Source: Pristionchus mayeri
Lineage: Eukaryota > Nematoda > Chromadorea > Rhabditida > Neodiplogasteridae
Assembly: GCA_036245805.1 (NCBI GenBank)
Contig: BTRK01000002.1
Span: forward strand, 8,428,689 to 8,492,688
Length of the DNA stretch: 64,000 nt
Direction of reading: 5' to 3'
Position numbers and translations under genes: made by a program. The notes below the pieces were generated by a model that searched no databases, was not told where the DNA came from, and saw nothing but the letters and a program-made list of their open reading frames with translations. Of the stretch, positions 50,086 through 59,992 are shown piece after piece. Each line of letters opens with the position of its first letter. Positions within the stretch are counted from its first letter, which is position 1.

Positions 50086-51050
50086 GGTGTTGGTCTGTCC
50101 GTCTGTCCTTACCGTACCCCATTGACGTTGGGTCAGATCGTGTGTCAGACTCTTGATTTTATCAGAGGATGGATGGAAATTATCGATACCGTAATCGTGC
50201 CGTAAGCGAAAGCTACCGTAACCGGTACCGTAACCCGTGGCCGTGGGTCAGACGCTGTGTCAGATTTATGATTTCGTCGGAGGATGGACGGAAAACATCA
50301 ATACTTAACTCCTACAGTGACTAAGACCTACCGTAACCCGTCGCGATGTGTCAGATGCTGGGTCAGATTCATGATTTCGTTGGGCAATCAGATACAATGC
50401 ATCGATGCCTAGGGGTGGTTCGGACACGGCGTGAGAATCATGATTTTGCCACATTTCGGTAATCAATCGGAAAATAGTTTTTTTGTTCTATATTTTTGGG
50501 ACCATTTTTTAACGTTTGGAGAGGCGTAGTTGCCCACTAGTTGCTACATATACCATAAACTGAAAGCTTTTTTGACTGGCGCTTTTGATTCGAATGAGAT
50601 TTTGGCAGTAGTGCGCCATCCGGAATACAAGTTTTTCAGACGAAAAATATTTCAGAAATTTCCAGAAGAAAAAAATTGTACGACCAAAAAATAGGTGTTG
50701 GTCTGTCAGTCTGTCCACAGTATACCTTGTGGCATTGGGTCAGATCCTGTGTCAGACTCATGATTTCGTCAGGGGATCGGATAACAACATCGATACAGTA
50801 CTCCTACCGTAACCGAAAGCTACCATAACCTGTAGCCGTGGGTCAGACGCTGGGTCAGATTCATGATTTCGTCTGAGGAGGATGGAAAACATCAATATCG
50901 TTATCCGACCATAACAATAACCTACAGTAGTCCATGGCGCTGTGTCAGAAGCTGGGTCAGATTCGTGATTTCGATGGCCACTTAATGAAAAACGGCGATA
51001 CCATGCCCCTCATGTAACCTCTACTGTAGGGACGGACGCGGCATGAGAAC
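50086..51050. repeat. two-level tandem repeat with GTGTTGGTCTGTC start
   Basis: GGTGTTGGTCTGTC starts copies at about 50091 and 50694. Each contains repeated GGGTCAGA...ATGATTTCGTC and ACCGTAACC phrases at ~100-bp spacing. The block CTACATATACCATAAACTGA at 50545 also repeats 49467, so a longer ~1.1-kb unit exists. It is related to the palindrome loop. Confidence 0.8.
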
Positions 51051-52022
51051 AATAATTTTGGCGGTATCATTAGGGAATTTTTCTGAATATTTTGACACGC
51101 GAACAAATTGTTTTCAAGGCGTCCAAAAAACAATGATAATTTCGATTTTCGATCCTTTATCGTGGTCTGATCGCTTTCAAAACCCTTTTTTTCTAATTTT
51201 CATTGCAAAATACGCCTGGAAATTGCTAAAGAACGTACTTCTTTCTATGATAAAATTTTCGACTTTTTTGGGGTTGGTCTGGCATGTTTCGGAAAGCGCA
51301 CCATGAGCGCTCAAACTGGGCCAAATATCAGCACTCGGTATGAGAACTTCACCACTGAAATATTTAGAGGGGCAGCAAAAATTCCGTCCGTAGTGAGGGT
51401 ACGTTCTCTCGTGGAGGGTCTCTAAGGATCATGCGTTCTCTCGGTGACAATCATTTTGATGATTTAAACGAGGATCTAGGTTGTCTAGAAACCGAGTTCT
51501 GAATTTGCCACCTCGATTTTGCAACAAGAATTCAGCTAAGGTACGACGTAGCAGTATAATTTTTTTCCATGGGTAGTCCTCAAACATATCTCCAACCTCG
51601 GAAAGTTTGGCGAGCCGGAATAGTCTTTGTAAGCATAATGGATTTTTTAAAGTGTTTTTGATTGCGTCATCACTACGCAATCAACAATTATGCAATTTAT
51701 AGCACAATATTCACATTATATTATTCGATGGATTCGATACATAGTACCACAAATTCTAACTTGATCGACCAACTGCAATAAAAATTATATGAAAATTAAA
51801 AATCGTCTACTTCTTTCCGGGGCTACTGTATTATCCCCATTACCATTTAGGCTAATTAGCCTAATACAGTCACTCACAGTTCCCTTATGATTAGTACCTT
51901 TACGGTTAACTATCTTTTCTAATAACATTTACAGGGTTTCTTTGAACTTTTCTAGCATTGCGATTGTAGATCATTGCTTAGCCTTAATTTGCAATTGGCC
52001 TTCTTAGATCTCAATTTTACAG
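51051..52022. other. AT-rich sequence with isolated transposon end
   Basis: GTACGTTCTCTCGTGGAGGG at about 51403-51422 matches the terminal motif of the 46745-48690 element. No gene was seen otherwise. Confidence 0.45.
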
Positions 52023-53219
52023 GTGGACTGAGCTTCAGAGGAGCGCAGATTTGGTGGAAGCAAGCTCAAATGGTCATCAAAGAACATGACCGACTACGGG
52101 AATTGCGAGATCAAGCAGTAGAAGCCCATCGTCAAGCCAACCTCGACTACATCTCGGCAAGGCAAAAGCTCGATGCTATTCGAGAGCCGCAAGAAAGCAA
52201 CTATACCGAGTGGAGGGCCGAGCTTTCCGAAATGCCTTTTCAGGCGGATCTGGAGGGAAACGTGACCTACCTAAGAAGGCTTGCATCTGAGAAGAGAGAT
52301 GAGCGCAATAAGCTGAAAGAAATGTTCACCCAACGCAAGAACTACTTTAACAGTCGGAAGTGCGATGGAAATCCCGCTGATGAATCATGCAAGTTGTCGA
52401 AAGATGCTCTTGATCTTCACCACAAGGAATTGGAGAGTTCGAGTACGGACCTCGCGCTTATCGAGGAAAAACTACATACTGCTAGCGACTTACTTGCAAG
52501 ATACGATGACAATCTCCAAAGACTAACCGATCTTATCGGCAGCATCAACATGCAACGGCTGTGGGCTACTCAGGCGGATCTGGTTGAGCATAGGAAGCGT
52601 CTGGATGGAGCTGCTGCAGCAGCGGCTGCTGCTGAGGCTGTCGTTGGTCGTCACGAGGATGAAAATCGTGCTTCTGAAGAGTACCTTATGACGAACGCGA
52701 CAATCGCTGAAACCGCTTCCTTAGAGCATGCTGCCGCAGCCCAATTGGAGAGGAACAGAGCCGAAGGTGATATTTACCAAAGGGAGATTGCACAGAAAAG
52801 AAGAAGGAATGCATATTTTTACATACTTCATGGAAAGCTTACCTCCGATATCGGTTATGATAAAGAAATATGCTGCTGGTGTGATCTTACTATGTGAGTA
52901 GCTTGATATTTTTTGGGGGGGGGGGTGTTATCTTGACGAATACTTGCAAAAATGTAACTTATTTTAAATCAGGATTCATAAATTTTTTATTCTGCAATAT
53001 GTTAGTAAATAAAACAAATATTACTTTTTCAGACCCTATTACGTATGCATACTGCTCATTATAATCATTTTTTTGGGATTCGTATTCGGCATCTTGATTC
53101 GTTTTCGAATGACTGTGCCTGCTGCCTGCTACAACTGTGCATGTGAGACTTTTCACTTGAAATTAGGTAGAAATTCACCGACAATCGAATTTTGTTTTTC
53201 AGATTTCCATTGTAGATAA
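52023..53219 (+). CDS. coiled-coil/TM family member, 3' exons
   Basis: Exon 52023-52893 matches the 36.7-kb paralogue at over 90% by eye for its first ~500 bases, including YTEWRAELSEMPFQADLEG and KCDGNPADESC, then diverges. Exon 53033-53142 is a TM segment (VCILLIIIIFLGFVFGILIR), and exon 53203-53219 ends YFHCR with TAA at 53217-53219. Relative to the paralogue, 10 bases are missing just after the exon start (after RSADLV), so the conserved frame cannot follow directly from the expected phase. This may be a frameshift, an alternative upstream exon or an assembly indel. It could be the 3' half of the gene starting at 39418. Confidence 0.68.
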
Positions 53220-53370
53220 CAAATCGACTTCTATGCCGCTTTTGATGCAAAAATAAATACATTCTTTGTTTTGCAAAAACTGCTTCTCTTTTTTGTTCAT
53301 TGTCACATTTACAGTTGATTGTTGATTCAATAAAAGTGTAAACCATTTTGTATTACTAATGAAACGAAAG

Positions 53371-54301
53371 TCACACGAACTGCACAGCAATGCCATGAGG
53401 CGACTCGAATCGTTCCTCAATCGAATTGACATCATTCTGTGTAGGCATACCCCGATTCCGAGCAATGATATAACGGTCGTACTTGAATACAACCTATAAT
53501 GGATGTTGTTTTGTCAAAACAATGTGTCAAAACAAAATGTCAACTTATCATTTGTTTTAAAGGTCATTAAGTACGATAAAATACTGCTCACCACAATAAG
53601 AACTGTATACACAGCTACCACAACCACTACAACCCCAGCAGCAGTTGGAATCTCTAAAGAGTGTTTTGCCATTGATTAGTAGGTCACAATTTACCAAGAT
53701 TCTTCAGGACGCTAAAGTTGTGCCATCGTAAGTCATATATCACGTAGAAAGGGAACTAAAGGGATCTCATTTCACAACTATTGACTATCTAACTCACATC
53801 TGAGATTGATAGCTCCAAAAAGACGAGCAATTGAACACACTAAAATGGAAGTGGAGAAATGACAAAACTAAATAAGTATGACTCCCTAGCAGTGGTCCAA
53901 ATTATGCATGCAGTCGGACTCTCGCCACAATCAGCTACCGTAATTACCACAATGATTGTTAACTCCCACGAAATGTAGAAGAAGAATATGTGGATCGAGT
54001 AGAATCGGAGGTTGTGGTAGCAACCTTTGATGGAAGATTGAAATGTCCAATGCATAAATTTTCAATAAAATGAGAATGAGCATGATTTACGGGGTATCTG
54101 CGAAAAATAAAGATATCGTAACATGTGCCAAAATGATGTCGAACATTCACTCATTTTTTTCAATAGAAGTGCATCATGTGACACAAAAGCATCTTTAATT
54201 TCAAGTAATGCATGAATTATGAACAAAAAGAAACATACTGTTATGTGGATCCCGCAGCAACAGTAGAAATTCCGCGCATATTCGTCGAATGATTCGGTCA
54301 T
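53371..54301 (-). CDS. tetraspan LAPTM/DUF7027-like membrane protein
   Basis: Five exons on the minus strand, 54239-54301, 53948-54097, 53798-53839, 53592-53651 and 53371-53493, join in phase 0 to about 145 residues. The start MTESFDEYARNFYCCCGIHI has the CCCGxH motif typical of nematode LAPTM-like four-TM proteins. Later come HIFFFYISWELTIIV, CVQLLVFLELSISD, a Val-rich TM (AAGVVVVVVAVYTVLIV) and a soluble tail KYDRYIIARNR. An in-frame TGA at 54062-54064 lies near the start of exon 2; another frame there reads as a hydrophobic helix, so a small indel is likely. It may act in endolysosomal membranes, by family analogy only. Confidence 0.6.
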
Positions 54302-54460
54302 TTTACGCAGGTTCACGACGCTGCCTAGAATGACGAATGATAAAGACAGTGACAATATCATGGACATTGAGAGAACATGATCTTAAGAAGTATGAAAAAA
54401 TGCTATAATGATGGCTTTGCAAATCTTTGAAAAGTTCAGACTCGAGTGATTGACACAGAC

Positions 54461-54564
54461 ATAGGTGTCCAGGAATGGCGGTGAGGGGGGTACTGCGAAG
54501 GGCCCCACATGTGGGGCCCTTCGCAGCACCCCCCCCCCCCCTCGCCGCCGGCGTGGACACCTAT
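54461..54564. repeat. GC-rich 104-bp hairpin
   Basis: Near-perfect inverted repeat: outer ATAGGTGTCC/GGACACCTAT and inner GAAGGGCCCCACATGTGGGG. It includes a C13 run. It lies about 160 bases upstream of the tetraspan gene start. It is a hairpin MITE or stable fold-back. Confidence 0.88.
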
Positions 54565-55150
54565 GGACACAGAGGTGTGATAGGAAGGGCAACGGACAAG
54601 TGACCGTCGAGGGAGGCAACGAGAACATGCGGTGAATCTAATTAGCCTCTAGGACAGAGAGGAAGACTGCACTCAAACAAATTACTGTCCCTGTTCGATT
54701 GCAGCTTTGCACGTTGTAAATACATTTCCAAAGTTAGTCATTCAAACGTATTTATATCAATGATTGAGCCAGGTGGCGATTCTACACTGTCACTAGTCAT
54801 TTCGCTCATTTGGGAGTGCGCGAGAGTGATGCGATAAATCAACCTCGTTGAGACAATATTATACTCAGCTCAATTTGAATACATATTGGACGATATTAAT
54901 TTTCGTGAGCAAATAATCTCATCTATAATTTGAAAAGTTCTTTTGATCATTGAAGAAATTCGGTGGCGAGAAAGAGTAGTCGAAATGAAGAGAGTGCTAC
55001 TCTGCTCTCCATTTCAATAAAACGAATTCTGGAGGATCTCCATGGATGCCAATCCATTTCTTCCTCTCCTTCTGGTCCGTTCCCCTCCACAAGTCATCGG
55101 TCGCTTGTTCTTCTAACCACAGTCTTGTCTGTTCTTCCCTAAGTGTGGCA

Positions 55151-56080
55151 ATGCCCGACCACTTCTTTGGCGCACCGTTAAAGGTGAGTTGAACTCGTCT
55201 GCTTGAAACAAATCATCATGCAGAGATTTGTGTCAATGACTTCGCAATTTCTTGGATTCTTTACACGAGAGTATCAATCCTACAGTGTTCAGATAGTGGC
55301 TCGCGCCACGACGATATTCTATATCCTGTACTGGACATTCACCGACCAGCCTGGCCGTTTCTTTGCGTTGGAAAGTTTCCTACAATGATTTTTCCTTCTT
55401 CGTAGCTTCGTAATGAATACTAATACGAATCTACCAAATTTCTTGATGTATAAAATACCATTTCTGGTCATTTCTCAGGATTCCGAAATTGAGACAATCG
55501 CCGATGTGGGTTGCACTTGGGCGTATCTGCAGTCCGTCTTTGGCTATTCACGGCAACTTCTTACATTCATTACATATGTCACAGTAAGTTGAATGGTATG
55601 CAAAACAATGGTGAATTGAAATGATGACAGTACATACATTAATGGATACTGGACTGTAACCACAATGGTTTAGAAAAAAAATATTTATTTAATGGTATTA
55701 TCTTTGATTCAAAATCAGATGGCAGAGGCACTCCTCAGCGCTGGCCGCTTCGTTTTGATCGTATGTTTATTTGTCTTAATTTCTTTTTTACAATTTGCAC
55801 CAAACATACACCTCTAGGATACCTTCCGAATAAATCTCTTCAATGTGAGTTTTTTTGCCGGCAATGTGGGCGGAACATCGCGCAGGATGTAGAGTTATTT
55901 ATGGAAATGTCATTCGCGATGAATTTTGAAGAAAACACTTATCAGATCTCCCTAGCCTATTCCGCGGATCTCAGACTCGAATCGGAATTGCAAGCTATTC
56001 TCTTTCGACAGCTCGCCTACTTCATTTATCTGTACTTCATGGCCAAAGTACCATTGATACTTTCTTTTAGTGGCAATTGA
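55151..56080 (+). CDS. unknown multi-pass membrane gene (partial exons)
   Basis: Possible exons: 55151-55183 (MPDHFFGAPLK), 55224-~55388 (SQFLGFFTREYQSYSVQIVA, then a hydrophobic TTIFYILYWTF), ~55480-55582 (ETIADVGCTWAYLQSVFGYS with a hydrophobic end), 55721-55759 (MAEALLSAGRFVLI), ~55819-55845 and ~55888-56080 (RQLAYFIYLYFMAKVPLIL). Splice sites are good for most, but the second exon runs into a TGA and no protein family was recognised. It could be a serpentine-receptor fragment. The model is tentative. Confidence 0.35.
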
Positions 56081-56820
56081 AATTCAACGACCTTCAAATA
56101 ATGATTGTCTGATTTAGTGACACGTGAAATTGAGTGATCTGCAGTTCGTTTGTGTATGTTCTTTAGCTGCACTTACAATCTAATTATCTGCAGATCACGT
56201 GTAGGGTTGTCAAAATGAAGAGCGAAAAATTAGTATACAATGGACAATCGATAACATATAAGCGCATTTACAACAAATATATATCAAAGCGACCTATCTA
56301 CGACCACTAAACTACATTTGGACAGGAAGCAATATCTTATTAGCAAACTAAAGCACAAAACATAAAAATCCCGAAAAACACGTAGGCTCTTCAATGAAGA
56401 CCCATAATAAAACTGAATAACGTAATTATTGTGACCGGAGCAAAGAGGAGTTATGGTCCAGATGGGTTTGGGAAACTATACGAAACTACTCTTCACTATG
56501 TTTCCCATATCATTTGCATAATACATCCGATCAAAGAAATCCAAAAATGACGAAATGATTTCATTATGACAACCCCTTGTGTGTATAATCTTCACATCAA
56601 ATTGAGTGATCTGCAGGTCTTGCGCGCATACCGCGACGGTCGCCGTTGGGAGCGTCATCCTTCTGAGTAAACTACCGATCGAGATATTTTCTTTCTCATC
56701 TATGTTTCACTGCTGCAATAAATTTACTGATTGTCCCATCACCCAAGTGATTTGAATAGAACAATTTCGTTATGCGAGCATTACAAAGCCCTTTTCGAGT
56801 ATCTATACGAACCATTTGAC
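56081..56820. other. AT-rich spacer
   Basis: GAGTGATCTGCAGNT-type phrases recur at about 56133 and 56601. No gene was supported. Confidence 0.35.
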
Positions 56821-56825
56821 AAGTA

Positions 56826-57165
56826 TTAGGGATGGCTAAACAGTTGCGGGCATGCGGGCCCCGCAAAGGGAGGGAGAGGGTTGCGTGGCCCGCAATGACG
56901 TTGCGGGCCCCGCAAACCGCTACAGTTTGCAAACTCCCTAACTCTCTCCCTCGTCTCCTCCGTTCTCTCTAACCCGGCGTGGCTAGAGCACGCGCGAAGG
57001 AGAAGATGGGAAGGGGTGCGAGGGAGAGGGAAAGGATGCGGGGCCCGCAATGTTTTAGCGGGCCCCGCATCCCTCCCCCTCCCCTCTATTCGAGGTTGCG
57101 GGGCCCGCAACCTCACAAGGTAGATTACGGGCAACGCCCGAATAGCCATCTCTAACAAGTATAAT
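56826..57165. repeat. GC-rich element of TTGCGGGCCCCGCAA motifs
   Basis: The palindromic motif GCGGGCCCCGC or its reverse form occurs about six times (56846, 56886, 56902, 57038, 57057, 57098). The ends TTAGGGATGGCTA and TAGCCATCTCTAA are inverted, so the whole behaves as a ~340-bp MITE. Its base composition is far from the AT-rich surroundings. Confidence 0.8.
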
Positions 57166-57470
57166 GACAAATTCAGATTCAAATTAATGACATTCCTTAC
57201 ATAGGTAAGAATGAGCCAGGAAAACATTGAACCTGCATGAATCTCTCTCTTATGTATGTTCGTCTTGAAGAGTGAATCTCGGATGATTGCCTTGGCTACC
57301 ACTCGTGTCTCCCTCCTTCCTCTCTCACGTTCCTCTCCTCAAACTATAGGCAGACGTTAGGCCACGTCTGCATTCGCTCTTCTCGCCAACTCATCCTCCA
57401 ACTCCTCATTTTCGCGGTCAAATAATGGAAGACCGCGTCAATGTCGTTGGTCTTCTGATTGGAGTGAGTC

Positions 57471-57590
57471 GTGCTAGTAGAGTTCATTATGCTGGTCGCC
57501 GTCTCTTCATTTCACACACTATCTCGACCTATCGAGGGACGAGAGAGTGTGTAGAATGAAGGGACCGTGGTATCATGCTCGAACTCTACG
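57471..57590. repeat. hairpin MITE (GAGTTCG family), copy 3
   Basis: AGAGTTCATTATGCTGG ... ATGCTCGAACTCT folds around CGACCTATCGAGGG. It is related to 31788 and 32173. Confidence 0.75.
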
Positions 57591-57857
57591 TGCTAGCATC
57601 ATTGTTCGCTGGAAGTCCATGCTATCTCTATTTCAGCATCTTGCCCGAATTTCCTTTCACAATCTCACCCTAATATCGACTCATTTATACATACTTGCAT
57701 TCTACAAGATGCGCGTTGGATTCGACGAGCCTGTCAGTTCATTTTATTGTTTCTATATGAGAACTTACGAATGCTTACGGTTTAGTATTTCCAAATCGGC
57801 AGCATATATTGGGGCGCGCATTATAGATTAGATAATTTCAATCCGGTGAAAATTCAG

Positions 57858-58568
57858 GGGGACAACGGAAGAAGAATACAGAAGAACAGAAGAAATGATT
57901 ATCGCGTGCTTCAGGATGTTTTTGTATATGCATGCAATCTATGGAAGTTCTATGCTAACACTCGACCTGGCATGCGAGGCAACGGTAAAAATATTTGTGA
58001 TTATTTGGTGATATTCAAAATATTCATTCGCAGATCGGTCAATTTGCACTTGATTACTTCTTCTTTCTGGGGCAGGTAGTCGAATATTTCAATTATATTT
58101 CTGGAACTATATTTTATATTATCACGTACATACTTCTCTCTAAGATATTTTGAAAAGTTTGCACACTCCATGCCTATTGTTTAGGCGGAAACATTTATGG
58201 TAGTGAGTTGAATGAGTTCTAGTCGAATACATGAGATACAGAGTCCGTGAGTTCGAAATTAGGATGGTATTATCTTCATTTTGCACACTTTAGCGAGCTG
58301 ATATGACGCAGCTAACCTAATGTTTACAAACGACGGGAAATTCGAGAATAGCATGTTTCAGATTTACGATCTGTACAACATGGAATCCGTACTCAGCATT
58401 GGCGATCTCAAATCGATCTCCGTAAAAATTATATATTTGATCTATGAGTTCTACTTTGCACAGGTTGAGTATTTTCAATAATTTTAATAAAAAATATATT
58501 ACATTTTTCAGATCTTGAATCGGTATCGCACATATCGTTTTGAGGGGGATATTGACGAGGACGAGTAA
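57858..58568 (+). CDS. small multi-pass membrane protein, 3' exons
   Basis: Exons 57858-57984, 58034-58075, 58362-58463 and 58512-58568 (TAA) join in phase. They encode TEEMIIACFRMFLYMHAIYG, a second hydrophobic block IGQFALDYFFFLGQ, SVKIIYLIYEFYFAQ and an acidic tail ending GDIDEDE. The layout (hydrophobic helices, then NRYRTYRF before a soluble tail) resembles the tetraspan gene at 53.4-54.3 kb, so it may be a LAPTM-like relative. No CCCG exon was found upstream. Confidence 0.55.
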
Positions 58569-58871
58569 TTTCAAAATTTCCTCCCGCTACTTTGCGAGTC
58601 GCATTTCCAATGTGTCCACTTCTTACCACATTATAGGCGTTTAACTTATTCCGCACTTAATGACGCACTATTTGAGTGCCCGATCATTTCCACTATTCTG
58701 AAATACGATAAAGACCATTCTAACCGGCTCACTTCTGCAATAGTCATGTAATTGGTTGAATAGATCCGGACCCCGGATCGGTAGATCCGAGATTGCAAAA
58801 TATTCAGGTTTCTGCACCTGCATTGAAGAACTCTGTAATTATTTTGAGAGCTCGTTCATTATTTTACTTTA

Positions 58872-59100
58872 AGAGGCCGGATCTGATAAGACTCACCACT
58901 CCCCGGACATTCCGCCAAGATTTTCGATTCAAGTCATGATGCTCATAGGACCTAGAGTACTTGGTGTCATAATTTTAAATTTCACAGCGGTACCTTCTAT
59001 CTCGCGCAAAGGGGCGCTCGAAGTGCGGGTACAGTGAAAAATGATGAAAATTCATATTTTCTCAGTCGAACAAGGTGGACTCAAAATTTAGTGTAGCCTA
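58872..59100. repeat. dispersed AGAGGCCGGATCTGA repeat, copy 3
   Basis: Same order of blocks as at 35250-35490: AGAGGCCGGATCTGA, CTCATAGGACCTAGAGT, GTGCGGGTACAGTGAAAAAT, CATATTTTCTCAG. Confidence 0.8.
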
Positions 59101-59855
59101 ATACACTCTGGGACACTATTGAAATCAAATTTTTCAGATACAATTAATTGCACTACAAAAATTGAGCATGTCCAAATGGAAAAACAAAAATATATTTTAA
59201 ATCTTTACATCAATACGGTCAGATTGATCATAATTTCATTTTTCGCCTTTTACTCTCCGACAGTTTAGAAAAGTGTAAAAATTTATTCTTAAAAATAATA
59301 AAAAAATGAAATAGATAAGCGTGTTCACCATCAAATTCTGACCCTAGAGGCATATTCACTTAATTTTAATAATATCGGACGCAGAGATAATCGCGATAAT
59401 CTTTTTTCGACTGGCCTCAACGAACGCTCCACGTGCAAAATGGATATGCCCATCGTCATCAGCGTATTTGAGAACCCCCGTAACCGAAGTTTCAGAAATT
59501 CGACCTCTTTTCTCTGTGCCAGACCTGCCCAAATTTGCTCGATTTTTAGGCAAAATGCGTCATATGTATGAATATAGGAATTATGAATATTACATGAACA
59601 CTGATTTAGCATACTGGAAGAATAATTTTGTTTGAAATCCAATGACGTTAAAAAGGAAGACTATCTGACTTATCTCCACTTAATTTTCAAAATTCCCTGA
59701 GGGAACATTGCGCGTACTGCCAGTATATTTGACGATAGTGAAGTATATTTGACGATAGTGAGTCATCGTGAAGAAATATACGAGTAATTTCCAATGTGCA
59801 ATTGCATTCCTTCGTTTTGAAAGACGTCGCACGTCGCTCTTTGCACAAATTATCG

Positions 59856-59902
59856 GCACTCTTTGATGTTTATCGACCGCAAAATGTAGATAAGCGTGTG
59901 CT
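59856..59902 (+). promoter_or_regulatory. conserved WGATAR promoter module, copy 2
   Basis: GGCACTCTTTGATGTTTATC then AGATAAGCG and TGCTTC, about 90-135 bases before the ATG at 59993. It matches 39252-39301 in content and spacing. Confidence 0.7.
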
Positions 59903-59992
59903 TCACAACTTCTCTTCACATGCCTTCTACGAGTGTGACTTTCTGACTGCGCACTTATCTTCGCTCTCATTCTAGTCACCCTCATTGTCACC

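Noticed and set aside
56826..57302. 158-residue minus-strand open frame
   Set aside because: Most of it is the GC-rich repeat element; no motif and low-complexity composition.
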